From: Capra hircus
Taxonomy: Eukaryota > Chordata > Mammalia > Artiodactyla > Bovidae
DNA: 64,000 nucleotides
Direction: 5' to 3'
Assembly (NCBI RefSeq): GCF_001704415.2
Contig: NC_030824.1
Span: 35,397,022-35,461,021 of the forward strand
Shown: one piece after another, positions 35,466 through 46,221 of the stretch
How the letters are laid out: each line of letters opens with the position of its first letter
How positions within the stretch are numbered: the stretch's first letter is position 1
The notes under the pieces: model-generated
The model's database searches: none
What the model saw: the letters and a program-made list of their open reading frames with translations, nothing else
What the model was told of the DNA's origin: nothing
Program-made: the position numbers and the translations under genes

Positions 35466-36146
35466 TAGATAATTGTCCTATTAGAATGCATATATTTTTA
35501 CTCTTAAACTCCTCAGCATAGCTCTGTGCAAGTGAAATCACAAAGGATATATGTTAGTGGAATGGGAGAAACTTTATGTAGGGCCAATTAAGGCCCCGCT
35601 ATAACTAGGGAATAACAAGTAGCTACATTGTTATTCTCTGTTACCTCTTTAATTGCCTTATCACTACCTTAGACATATGTTATGAATGTCCTTTTCTTTA
35701 TTTTAAATGCATATGAAACCTTTATCTAACAATTAGCATCAGTACATTTATATAAAATTTACAAACCTAAATCTTAAGATACTTGTAAATACCAAGCTAT
35801 GTTTGAACCTTAGTTCAATTCTGCTGAACTGAGGCTTGTCATTTTTGAGTAATCATCTCTTTGGGCTGTTACTACATGGTAAATCCATTTTGTTTTTCAG
35901 TTCTTGAGTGATGCTGGACCAATATGATCTATTCTTCCAAATATCTCTCCACGTTGCCAATTGCTATTCCACATAATTTTGTAAGAGACCAAGCCTAATT
36001 ACCCCAAGGAAAAAGTACCTTTCAGAGGCACTCCATTTGGTCTGTTAATTCAGTTAATAGCAGTCCTTTTCTGGGGAAAACATGTTCTGTTTTGATCAGC
36101 ACTTTAATTTTCAAGGTTAATATTCACAAGCTTCTCAAAGATGAGG
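35466..36146. other. Unassigned AT-rich sequence
   Basis: No repeat family, exon or RNA gene recognised. Confidence 0.45.
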
Positions 36147-36155
36147 TTCAGCCTT

Positions 36156-36385
36156 GTGTATGTTCGTGCTTAGTCGCTTCAGTCATGTCCGACTCTGGAG
36201 CGCTATGGACTGTAGTCTGCCAGGCTCCTCTATTAATGAGATTCTCTGGACAGGAATACTGGAGTGGGTTGCCATGCCCTCCTCGAGGGGATCTTCGCTA
36301 TCAAGGGATCAAATCCGACATTGCTTATGTCTCCTGCATTGACAGGTGGGTTCTTTACCCCAGCACCACCTGAGAAGCCCAGAGA
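36156..36385 (-). mobile_element. Bov-tA SINE, antisense
   Basis: The reversed body ('cgcttcagtcatgtccgact') leads to the tRNA head ('ctttaccccagcaccacc'). A 9-bp duplication, ttcagcctt, flanks it (36147-36155 and 36386-36394). Confidence 0.93.
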
Positions 36386-36427
36386 TTCAGCCTTAACTCA
36401 TGACAAACATTATTATTCATCTTAGGA

Positions 36428-36525
36428 TGGCAAGAATTTGAGTTGTGCTACTTTATTATTGTGTGACTTTGAGCAAACTACTCAACTTCCCAAGAACCTT
36501 ATCTGCAAAATAGTTACTTCATAGC
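36428..36525 (+). repeat. MIR-like fragment
   Basis: 'tgtgactttgagcaaactac' and 'aaccttatctgcaaaatag' follow MIR order. Confidence 0.55.
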
Positions 36526-36669
36526 CAGAGTTCAAAATCTGGAAGATAATTCCATTTTTTAAAAAGCATAACTTACCTCTTTCTCCACACCCAAGGTTTT
36601 CAGGTTTTTAGAGGAGATGCAGGGAAGACAATAGAGCTTTGATGTCTATAATACAGGTTTAAGCAGAAA

Positions 36670-37110
36670 TCCTAAACTTTAACACTTTCTACCCTGTGTC
36701 TTTGGGCAATTTACTTAATCTCTTTAAACTTTAGTGCCCTTATCCTGGTGGCTTAGAGGTTAAAGCCTCTGCCTGCAATGCAGGAGACCTGGGTTCGATC
36801 CCTGGGTTGGGAAGATTCCCCTGAAGAAGGAAATAGCAACCCACTCCAGTACTCTTGCCTGGAGAATCCCATGGAGGGATGAGCCTGGTAGGCTATAGTC
36901 CACGGTGTTGCAAAGAGTCGGAGATGACTGAGCAACTTCACTTTCACTTTCACCCTGTGTCTTTGGGCAATTTAATTAATCTCTTTAAACTTTAGTGCCC
37001 TTATCTATAGAATGATGTACTAATAGCACTTATCTTGTGGGGTTGGAGAGACAAGTATATAAAATGCTTAGCCTGGCATGGAGTGAACGTTCAAATATAT
37101 CTGGTATTAC
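36670..37110 (+). repeat. MIR SINE split and partly duplicated by a Bov-tA
   Basis: MIR text ('tgtctttgggcaatttactt', then 'tctatagaatgatgtactaa' and 'aaaatgcttagcctggcatg') is interrupted by the SINE. A 54-bp MIR segment is present on both sides of it (36691-36744 and 36952-37005) with one mismatch. Confidence 0.82.
36745..36951 (+). mobile_element. Bov-tA SINE between 54-bp direct repeats
   Basis: The SINE starts slightly inside the usual head ('ctggtggcttagaggtta') and ends 'cttcactttcacttt'. Its flanking repeats are far longer than normal target duplications. Confidence 0.93.
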
Positions 37111-37912
37111 AATTATCATGATTGCCTGTCTTTCTTAACATGTGTCAAACAGTACCGACTCCTTCTTTGGCCTAGACCATTCAGTTTTTTTCTTTTTTAT
37201 CACAGTAAGACAGAGTTATAGGACATGAATTCCTTCACTCTTTTTCATCAATTCCATGCCAAGGTGTATATGACTATTGGCCACACTGTTTGAAGCAGAC
37301 TTTTTGAAGATTAAGATGGGGATTCTCAACTGATGATTGGTTTTGACCTCTGGAGCTGAATAGTTCATTTATGGGCAGATGACCAAGGAGTTTTTCTTAT
37401 GGCTTGTAGCCTATAGCCAAGCCTGCCCATGCAGACCACTGGGTAGTTCCCGACACTCTCCACCCCCAACAGAAATTATGGGCCATTGTGAATGCTAGTC
37501 ACAAAATTCCTTTGCCTTCTATTGCCATATAGCATAATGGCACTCACCCTTGTCGAACCAGCTTCTTGTATTTTTCCAGTTACTATCATCACCCCTTTGG
37601 TCACTCCTCATTTGGTGAGAGCTCTACACTAACAGCATAAAATGGAACTGGACTCCGAATCAGCCTTCCAATGATACTGTAGCAATCAGTCTCAAAACAC
37701 AAGGTGGGAAAGATACTTCTGGTAGCATTTGCCATTTTGATAGCATTATGATCCTTATTTTATAAAATTTCTCAAACTTAGGATTCCACTGGTCAAGCTA
37801 TTATTTTTTAACCTTAAAATATGTCCTAATATTGCAACCTCTGCTTTATACATAGGCATATTTCCATAATTAGATCATGAGTTAAGTTTTCATTACATCA
37901 GTTATTATATGG
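37111..37912. other. Unassigned sequence
   Basis: No repeat or exon recognised. Confidence 0.45.
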
Positions 37913-38120
37913 GCTGCTGCTGCTGCTAAGTCGCTTCAGTCGTGTCCGACTCTGTGTGACCCCATAGACGGCATAGATGGCTGGATGGCATCACAGACTG
38001 GATGGATGTGAGTCTGAGTGAACTCCGGGAGATGGTGATGGGCAGGGAGGCCTGGCGTGCTGTGATTCATGGGGTCGTAAAGAGTGGGACGCGACTGAGC
38101 GACTGAACTGAACTGAACTG
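37913..38120. mobile_element. Inverted Bov-A2 / BovB chimera
   Basis: The left ~60 bp are the reversed 3' end of a Bov-A2 (CTG tail, 'taagtcgcttcagtcgtgtc'). From about 37975 the sequence is the forward BovB 3' end ('ggctggatggcatcacagac') through to the TGAAC tail. The two arms share the BovB/Bov-A 3' end in opposite orientation and could fold back on each other. No clear target duplication was found. Confidence 0.85.
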
Positions 38121-40467
38121 ATAATGACCCTAATTATTAAATGAAGAAATATGTCGGCCATCAAGTCATTTAACAGTGCCCAAGTAGGTAATCATTTGGT
38201 AGAAAAGTCTTAACTAGCTTAACAACTATATAAAGTAACACATCACATATTTTTGAAAAATGACTTAAGTGTTAAAAATCAAGGTTAGAACTCAAGAGTG
38301 TTCTCTTTTGTCATGAATACATTTCAATTTTTACAGCAGAAACAAGAGACTGCTTTTATTATATTATTTATGGTAACTAATTATCTCTTTATAAAAGAAG
38401 GTTTCATATAACCTATTTTTGGAAAAGCAGTTAAGAAGCTATTTTGGTTTTCAGTGTCCAGAGATTTTGCTCCTTAATTTTATACCGTAGTTATATATTG
38501 TAGTCAGAGTGAGTTTTTTGTACATGGGTTTTATTCAGAGGAAGTTACTGTAATTCAGAGAGGCAGTCACCAATATGACTATAGCTCTAGATTGGTCAAT
38601 TATTTCTTGTACTAGTTCCAGGGATTGATTGGCAAGAGGCTTGTGGTGGCAGGGCTGGCTGGGGCAACTTGGGGACAGTAACTTCATGAATCTAGGGAAA
38701 AAATTGTTGGTATGTGCACATTTGCTGTTACTTGGTTTTGTAGCCACACATTGCTTCTTGGATTTCTTATCTTATCAGTGAAACCAAAGATATCCCAGAT
38801 TTCATTGGTGCTATCAGATCTATGATTATAGATCATTCTAATAATCTCAATCCTGGTATTAGCCTCAGCTAAATAAAATCTTCTTGAATGTGTTATTATC
38901 AGTCTTAGGAGAAGTTACATTAGAGTTAGTAATGAAGGTATTAGTCCCTGCTTAACCAATTTAGGGAAAAGGAACTTGGCTTTCTGAGTATTAAGATGAT
39001 TGTTCATAGAATCTTGACTCAACTGAAATTTTGACATGTAAATATAAGTTGAAATTTTAACTGGAGAATTGAAATATTCTTTTACACTACTATACAATTT
39101 CTCCCTCCTTATTAAAAAATGCACTGTTATGTAACTGACTTTATTAACAGAGATAGTGGTTATATAAAAATTTTTATGAGCAATATCATGTAATCATGGC
39201 AGAGACAGTGAAACAAAAGTTCCTATAAGGCATCATCAATAAAATAAGCAAACAAAAGAACCAACAGTGTTTAGCAATGTTCCCTGGTGAAGGACACAAT
39301 GTAATATCTGTAAACAGAGTCCTAGACCTTCTAGGTTATTTATAAAACCTGTTTGGGATTGTGATAAAGATACTTTTCAATTTCTGGATCCTAAATTTCT
39401 CAAGGACTTTTCCTTTTAAATCATATACACTGTACATGCTGTTTTCTAATGCATCCCATCTGAGATACTTCAGAAATATTAATTTATATTTATATTCTCT
39501 GGAAGCTGTTCGATGTAAGACTTAGTTTAGAACCTCCAACTTTTGTAGATCAACTCACCAAAACTCAATACTTTGAAAGACGAAATTCAATTAATTGAAT
39601 GACCAATTTGCCAAAATTTACTGATTTAGCAAAAATGGTTTTAATATTTGAAAAGGAACACTCAGTTTTAGTTACTGATAATAAAACATACAAAATAAAT
39701 GCTGATATGTCATTTGAAGTACTGGCCAAAAAAGGAATATATAAAAATGATTAGAATTTGAAGAAACAGAAACTGTCCAAAGTAGTCAGAATAATTCCAG
39801 AACCTGTAAAATGCCAGAAACTTGACTTCAAATAAGGGGCAGCTGGAATATGTACACTTTGTGGCAATTTGTTGAAAGGTTTGTTGTGAAAATCTGACAA
39901 AGCATCGAAGAGCCAGGAGGGTGTCCAGATGGAGTATTATACTGGACCATGTGATTAGTGTGGGTAGAGAAATAAATGATCTGGGATATTACAGGAGAAT
40001 CCACATCACCTCAAATGTTGACTGCAAGTCATTAAGAGTTGAAGGTTGAAATGCTTGCTACCTGAGAAAGTGGCACATGTTTTTAAAATATTGCATGATA
40101 ATAAGAATGTAAAATGGCATTAAATGAGATTCTTGGTTACTTTATTTTCTCCAAACTTTGAAGAGTTTTGGTCTGTTATAAAGGACACAGTTTTGTTGTT
40201 GTTTCTTCTGTGCACTGTTACAAGAGTGTAACTCAGTCTCAAGGACACTTCACTCTTTGGCATCCCGTGTTGTTAGCTGTTATACTCAGTAATCAATGAA
40301 ATTGATATTTGTGTCACAATGTGGATATTTCTCTCATAGTGGCAGCTAACCTAGAGCCTCAGTTGCCCATGTCTCACTTCTTGGGGCTGACAGCTCTTGT
40401 AGCCTTACATGAGTTGATAACACCAGCTACAGTGCTACTTTCTAAAGTTATTATTAGCAGTATTTAG
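38121..40467. other. Long unassigned AT-rich stretch
   Basis: This is the longest interval with no recognised repeat. It is AT-rich, has no convincing frame on either strand (longest near 38535-38747 and 38915-39124 on minus, both without known domains), and shows no tRNA or snRNA motif. Confidence 0.5.
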
Positions 40468-40677
40468 GATTCCCTGGTGGCTCAGATGGTAAAAAGTCTG
40501 CCTGCAATGTGGGAGACCTGGGTTCAGTCCCTGGATCGGGAAGATCCTCTGGAGAAGGAAATGGCAATCCACTCTAGTATTCTTACCTGGAAAATCCCCT
40601 GGATGGAGGAGCCTAACAGGCTACAGTCCATGGGGTTGCAAAGAGTCGGAGATGACTGAGTGACTTCACTTTCACTT
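40468..40677 (+). mobile_element. Bov-tA SINE
   Basis: The head 'gattccctggtggctcagat' and full body are well preserved, ending 'gacttcactttcactt'. Confidence 0.93.
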
Positions 40678-41159
40678 AATATTGCTGTATAATATCGGTA
40701 GTAGTTCCTCATGTGTTAGGCAGACAATAGTGGAAATTTACTGGCAGCGGTCTGGAAGCCCAATGCGCTCATGTTTTCCTCAGGGAAAATCAGGCTTCCC
40801 CTGGCATGATGTGACAGTCCCAGAGAGCAGCAGAAGTTGATACCAGGTAAACAACTGTAACATTCTCCAAGGCTGCAGGCATGCACAGCAGTCTCAGGAC
40901 ATGCATTTAGAGATATTTTCAGATGCAGAAAAGTTGGGAGTGGTGAGTGGTGAGTGTAAGTTTCTGCCCTTACACTGCTGTCCCAGAATCTGCTAAGTTA
41001 CTTTGATACATTGAACTACAACTATGAAGATGAGAAGATAATCTCATCAATTCACCGAGAAACATATAAAGGGAAATTGTTGTCTTCTGACAGTTTGTGT
41101 CACCAGGAGTTATGATACAACATGTTAAAGCAGTAAGTGAGGTTCACTCTGTGCAGATT
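40678..41159. other. Unassigned sequence
   Basis: No repeat or exon recognised. A T-run begins at 41158 next to the old L1. Confidence 0.4.
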
Positions 41160-41182
41160 TTTTTTTTTTTTAATTTCAGCTT

Positions 41183-41396
41183 GTGTTGTTGTTAAGTCAT
41201 GAAATCTTGTCTGAATCTTTGCAACACAATGGACTATAGCCCAACAGGCTCCTCTGTCCAAGGGATTTCCCAGGCAAGAATACTGGAGTGAGTTGCCATT
41301 TCTTTCTCTAGGGGATCTTCCTGATCCACCGATCAAACCCAGATCTCCTATATTGGAAGGCGGATTCTTTACCACTAAGCCACAAGAGAAGCCCTA
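41183..41396 (-). mobile_element. Bov-tA SINE, antisense
   Basis: The reversed body leads to the tRNA head ('ctttaccactaagccacaag'). An exact 11-bp duplication, aatttcagctt, flanks it (41172-41182 and 41397-41407) and is itself part of the host L1. Confidence 0.95.
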
Positions 41397-41571
41397 AATT
41401 TCAGCTTTCTTGAGGCATAATTGATGTATAAAATTGTAAGATATTTGAAGTGTACAAAGTGGTGATTTGATAGACATAAACATGATTAAAGGATTCCCCT
41501 CATCTAGTTAAATAATAGTAATACATCCACTGCTTTACTTATTTATTTAATGAGAGACCAATAAAGTTCTA

Positions 41572-41935
41572 ATATTATACAATATCACTGACTTGTGGAG
41601 TCTTAAAAATTGATATAAATGAACTAATATACAAAACATAAATAGACCCACAGACATAGAAAACATACTTACGGTTACCAAAGAGGGAGGATGGGGGGAG
41701 GAATAAATTAGGAGTTTGCGATTAACATATACACACTACTATTTATAAAACAGATAAACCACAAAGACCTACTGTACAACACAGGGAACTTATATTCAAT
41801 ATCTTGTAATAACCTATAATAGAAATGAAGCTATAAAAGAATATATTATATATATATATATAACTGAATCACTTTGCTGTTTATCTGAAACTAACACCAA
41901 CATTGTAAATTAACTCTACTTCAATTTTAAAAAGT
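41572..41935 (+). mobile_element. Artiodactyl L1 3' end inserted into older L1
   Basis: 'cagggaacttatattcaata', 'aatcactttgctgtttatct' and 'gtaaattaactctacttcaa' are the artiodactyl L1 3' UTR up to its short A-rich tail. An 8-bp repeat, aagttcta, flanks it (41564-41571 and 41936-41943). Removing the insert restores the older L1 text. Confidence 0.88.
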
Positions 41936-42115
41936 AAGTTCTATTCTCTTAGCACATTTCAGTTATACAGTACAGTATGATCAACTTCAGTCACCATGTG
42001 TTACCTTAGATTCTCAGATCTTATTCCTCTATAGCTAGAAGTTTGTTCAGATCTTATTTATAACTATATCCCTCTTTTTGTGGATCTTTGCCTATTACCC
42101 ATTCCATAAAACTTC

Positions 42116-43070
42116 CAGAAGCAGATGGATTTGCTCCCAAAGCCAGAGGAAGTGGACGTGAGACTGACAAAGGTTACCTAGGTTCTTGATAGCTTCCATA
42201 ATATTTCTTCGTTTAACATGAGCACTATGGCTTGAGTGGTCTGTGCTCACCAATGCTCTTACAACTTTGCCCTTTGGGGTCACCTGTGCCTGAAATGCAG
42301 ACTGGGTGCATCTCCACTCTCCTGTACCTCTTTTCCATCACACACTGTCCCTCCGGTAAAATAAGCCTGAGAGCAGAAGTTGATGCAGACAAATTCCAGT
42401 GACATTGCATTTACACTGTCAAATCATTTCAGGGTTTATCCTGAGAATCAAAGTCAGGTGATCAAGTTTGCGGTGGGGCAAAAACTCAAGATTTATGAAT
42501 TTCCACTTCTCTTCAGATCCACCAGTGTTTTTGTTCCAGATTCTGAGTGTTTGGTGCCTTTGTTGGAGATGGGATGGCAACATAGAAGTGTCAACACAGT
42601 TATACACAGCACATGAATATGGAATTATATAGAACACATTAATTTATTTAATGCATTCAGGGATTCAGACATATCTAATTAAGCATCTGACTGAAAAAGA
42701 TGGACAGTAACCACTGTCAGGTAATTGTTATAAAATGGAATGCCCAACTTTTGTTGAAACAATAGTATTTCACATGAAAATGATTAGGTTACATTGATTT
42801 TTTTTTTGAAATATTTTAACAGTTTTTGGTCTTACTCCAGTATCTCAGGTAGCATTAGTTAATATTTAAAATCTAACTTTATTTGAATATCTGCAGTTAT
42901 CAAAATTAACAATCTCTCTAAAAGTGCCAAGGTTATTGAAACCACAATAGTAAAATTGTCTTGACTACCAATAGCACATGTAGAAGCCTCCAGATGGGTC
43001 AGTCTTCTTATTCTCCATATTCACAGATGATAAAACATGCAAAATAACACTGATACTTGGTGCGGGGTGT
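42116..43070. other. Unassigned sequence with overlapping minus-strand frames
   Basis: Three minus-strand frames tile 42095-42637, but no protein family was recognised and they lie in two different frames. They could be a decayed retrocopy or chance; no poly(A) tail or target duplication was found to support a retrocopy. Confidence 0.4.
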
Positions 43071-43079
43071 GGAATATGG

Positions 43080-43192
43080 TGAAGTGAAAGTCACTCAGTC
43101 GTGTCCGACTCTTTGCGACCCCATGGACTATACAGTCCTTGGAGTTCTCTAGGCCAGAATACTGGAGTAGGTAGCCTTCTCCAGGGTGGCAT
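43080..43192 (-). mobile_element. Bov-A SINE, antisense, partial
   Basis: 'gtcactcagtcgtgtccgac' to 'gtaggtagccttctccaggg' is a single, internally shortened Bov-A unit. The 7-bp word atatggt flanks it. Confidence 0.88.
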
Positions 43193-43217
43193 ATGGTAGG
43201 TATACAGTAAACACTTA

Positions 43218-43718
43218 TTGAATTAAATATTGGCATAAATGTTGGTTGTGCCGTTGATAAGCTAAGCTAAGCTAAGCTAAGCTAAGCTAAGTCACTTCAG
43301 TCGTGTCCGACTCTGTGCGACCCCATAGACGGCAGCCCACCAGGTTCCCCCGTCCCTGGGGTTCTCCAGGCAAGAACACTGGAGTGGGTTGCCATTTCCT
43401 CCTCCTATACATGAAAGTGAAAAGTGAAAGTGAAGTCGCTCAGTCGTGTCCGACTCTTAGCGACCCCATGGACTGCAGCCTACCAGGCTCTTCCGCCCAT
43501 AGGATTTTCCAGGCAAGAGTACTGGAGTGGGGTGCCATTGCCTTGATAGGTCTGGCTTATTTTTAAGTCTCTTTTCTCTCTTATAGAGACATTTCTCTTG
43601 TCATCCTCACTTCTTGAATTAAATATTGGCATAAATGTTGGTTGTGCCATTGATAGGTCTGGCTTATTTTTTAAGTCTCTTTTCTCTCTTATAGAGAGAT
43701 TTCTCTCGTCACCCTCAG
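43218..43718. repeat. Local tandem duplication (~105-bp unit), copy 1 split by Bov-A2
   Basis: A unit starting ttgaattaaatattggcat and ending near gtcaYcctcas occurs twice: 43218-43612 (interrupted by the SINE) and 43614-43718 (uninterrupted). The copies differ at a handful of positions, including one T in a T-run. Confidence 0.9.
43259..43543 (-). mobile_element. Bov-A2 SINE (two-unit), antisense, with TAAGC tail
   Basis: The SINE tail has become a pentanucleotide array of about six TAAGC units (43258-43291). Two Bov-A units joined by the 'gtgaaaagtgaaagtgaagt' linker follow. The word ttgata flanks the element (43254-43259 and 43543-43548). Confidence 0.93.
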
Positions 43719-43729
43719 AACTGTTCATC

Positions 43730-44122
43730 TGGTTTCCATTGCCCCTCATCTACTTGACATGTCTGGACTCAAACCAGAGAAAGTATTAGTGTTTTTCCTG
43801 AACAGCTCCTCAGCCCCTGTGCAAATCAGTGGTTCAGAAAGATGGATATTGCCTACTTCTTTAGTTTCAGCCCAAACAAAAACACTTGTTATAGATGGAC
43901 CTGTGGAGTATGGTTAAATTCAGTCATTCTTTAACTGATAAGAAAAGCGTATGTGTATGTCATCACAGAGGCTAGGGAGGAAAACAACAGGCGCCGCATT
44001 GGCTGAAGCTGCCATGGCCATACTAGGTGTGGTGGTAAGAAGGGAGAGTTTCCTTCCTTGCCATTAACACAAAAAGAAAGAAGCCACCACCTCTGCAAAG
44101 ACTTTTCTTTCTTTTCTTGTTA
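43730..44122. other. Unassigned sequence
   Basis: No repeat or exon recognised. Confidence 0.4.
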
Positions 44123-44123
44123 C

Positions 44124-44457
44124 ATTTATTTATTGCTTTTGACTGCGCTGGGCTCTTACTGCTGCACGCGGGCTTTCTCTAGTTGAGGTGAGCGGAGAGG
44201 CTCCTCCCTAGTTGTAGTGCATGGGCTTCTCATTCTTGCGGAGTACAGGCTCTAAGACACACTGGCTGCAGTATTTTCAGCATGTGAGCCCTGTAGTTGT
44301 GGCACATGGACTCTGTGGACCATACAGGCTCAGCAGTTTTGGCACATGAGCTTAGTTGCTCCACAGTAAGTGGGATCTTCCCGGACCAGGGGTGGAACCC
44401 ATGTCCCCTGCATTGGCAGGAGAATTCTTAACCACTGGACCACCAGGGAAGTCCAAC
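44124..44457 (-). mobile_element. Long tRNA-headed ruminant SINE (ART2/CHR-like), antisense
   Basis: The body end is 'gactgcgctgggctcttact' and the tRNA head side is 'cttaaccactggaccaccag'. It is near full length and belongs to the same family as 15096 and 18218. Confidence 0.82.
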
Positions 44458-44459
44458 CT

Positions 44460-45655
44460 TTTCTTTTTAAAGTGAGAATTTGAAGCCATTTGACAAGTAA
44501 AACTAGGGGAAATTAGTTTATAGCCTCTGCTCCCTCTCCTAGGGTTGAGGGTTTATTAAAGGGCACTGAAAAGGGGCAAAGATCAGAAGAATAAATCTGA
44601 GGCAGCATCTGCAGATTGAGAGTAAGCTAAATGGTCTGAATGTGGGGAATTCTAGCAAGATGGGAAAAGGAAATGCTGCTGTTTTATTTCCTAGTGTAAC
44701 ATAAACTTAAGTAAACAGTCATGTCTCAGAGCATAAAGCACCCTCTACCTTCTACCCTTCCATACCCCGTAAGTATGATGTGGGGAAAGAAAACTGGTCA
44801 GTCACTTTCTTTAAATTATCAGGATACTGGGCATAATCTTAATCTACTCTTTATTTTCATTTTTATAGAGTAAAGGAAATAACTATGTTTTACCATTTAA
44901 AAATGGACAAAGTGATTGAACACTAGAGTGGTTTAAAACTGAAGTAAAAGGCAAAACAAAGAAGGATTCAGTTATCCTTGGTCTCTTAAAGAACCCCTCA
45001 GGTAGGACAGACAGTATGTGCTGCAGCCCTGATCTGTGAGAATCTCTATCCTTGCATAAGAACTGTAAGGAGCACTGGCCACAATCTGAGCATATGAGCT
45101 TCAGTCTCCCCAATGAGCTCTGCTGCTGTCTAGATAGTGGAATGACAAATTAAGGCATAAAAAGGCCAGGACTCTGAGAAATTTTTACATGACTGTTTCT
45201 GCTCACATCTGACTCTGTTACACTCTGATAAATCCTGTGGTCCCTGCTAAGGACCTTTTGCTGGCCCAGAAGCACATACCTCACACCACCCCTTGCCCTT
45301 TCTCAATTTTCATAATAACTGATTCACATCAAGCCAGGCCTCCAAAAGAGACCTGCTGGACAATGCGGGATGTGAGGAGAACACAACTGAGACACAGACG
45401 GAGCAGGTGCTCAGGTCAGAGAGCTCAGCACTGCCGGGGGATACATGGGACCAGAGAGACGATCATTTACTGCAGTGGATCTTTGGGGGGCAGCAAGGAC
45501 ATGATGTTCCAGTGTTTATGAAATTACCTCACAGGGAGACAGAAAGCAATTAACTATCAGAGTAATTTCAAATACATTTTAAAATTCAGGGTAACAGAAA
45601 CAGGTCAAAGTGGATGTCATTAATGAATCACTACGGCAAAAGGAGAAATAAAAAC
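44460..45655. other. Unassigned sequence
   Basis: No repeat or exon recognised. Plus frame 45237-45521 (94 codons) has no known domain. Confidence 0.45.
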
Positions 45656-45659
45656 ACTC

Positions 45660-45790
45660 TTTTAAAGTGATCAGAAAGTATTTATGAAAAGCCTACTATT
45701 TCCCCAACACTTGTGAGATTAGGAAGTCATATAAACATGATTCCATCCCTCAAGGAGATTATGGGATTTATCTTTGACTAATTTATAAAA
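45660..45790 (-). repeat. L2-like 3' end, antisense
   Basis: 'ttatgaaaagcctactattt' and 'catccctcaaggagattatg' match the order of a reversed L2 3' end, with strong divergence. Confidence 0.4.
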
Positions 45791-45954
45791 ACATTTTAAG
45801 TATACAAGACAGGTATGCTTGCAAATGAGTGAGTTACAAGCAGTGGTGAACTGGTAAATCAGCTGTCATAGAAAACAAAATTCTGATTTGTTGTGTTTGC
45901 CAATTTCTGTGTTGCACTACTCCCACTAAAGCCCTCACTGAATGTAGAGTTGGA

Positions 45955-46081
45955 AAGTGAAAGTGAAAGTGAAGTCGCTCAGTCGTGTCCGACTCTTTGC
46001 GACCCCATGGACTGTAGCCCACCAGGCTCCTCTGTCCATGGAATTCTCCAGGCAAGAATACTGGAGTGGGTTGCCATTTCC
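45955..46081 (-). mobile_element. Bov-A SINE, antisense
   Basis: One unit runs from the 'gaaagtgaaagtgaagtcg' end to 'gtgggttgccatttcct'. It is well preserved. Confidence 0.92.
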
Positions 46082-46157
46082 TGTGCAAAACTGTCTCTCA
46101 CAAGCTGATCCAAGCCAGCTCCAGCACATGTGGGTCATCTGTCTATATGAGCAACAC

Positions 46158-46220
46158 CTTGTTGTTCAGTTGCTAAGTCATGTCCAACTCTTTGCAACCC
46201 TGTGGATGCCAGGCTTCCTT
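46158..46220 (-). mobile_element. Bov-tA/Bov-A 3' end fragment, antisense
   Basis: 'gttgttcagttgctaagtca' and 'tccaactctttgcaaccctg' are the reversed SINE 3' end; the rest is missing. Confidence 0.8.
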
Positions 46221-46221
46221 A

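Larger units (their letters stand above)
41160..42115 (-). mobile_element. Old L1 3' region, twice interrupted
   Basis: Three pieces of one old antisense L1 3' end line up in order: 41160-41182; 41397-41571 ('tgaggcataattgatgtata'); and 41944-42115 ('ctcttagcacatttcagtta', 'gatcaacttcagtcaccatg'). They are separated by a Bov-tA and by a younger L1. Confidence 0.8.

Noticed and set aside
42095..42637. Tiled minus-strand frames that might be a decayed processed gene
   Set aside because: No protein family was recognised, the frames do not join, and no poly(A) tail or target duplication was found.
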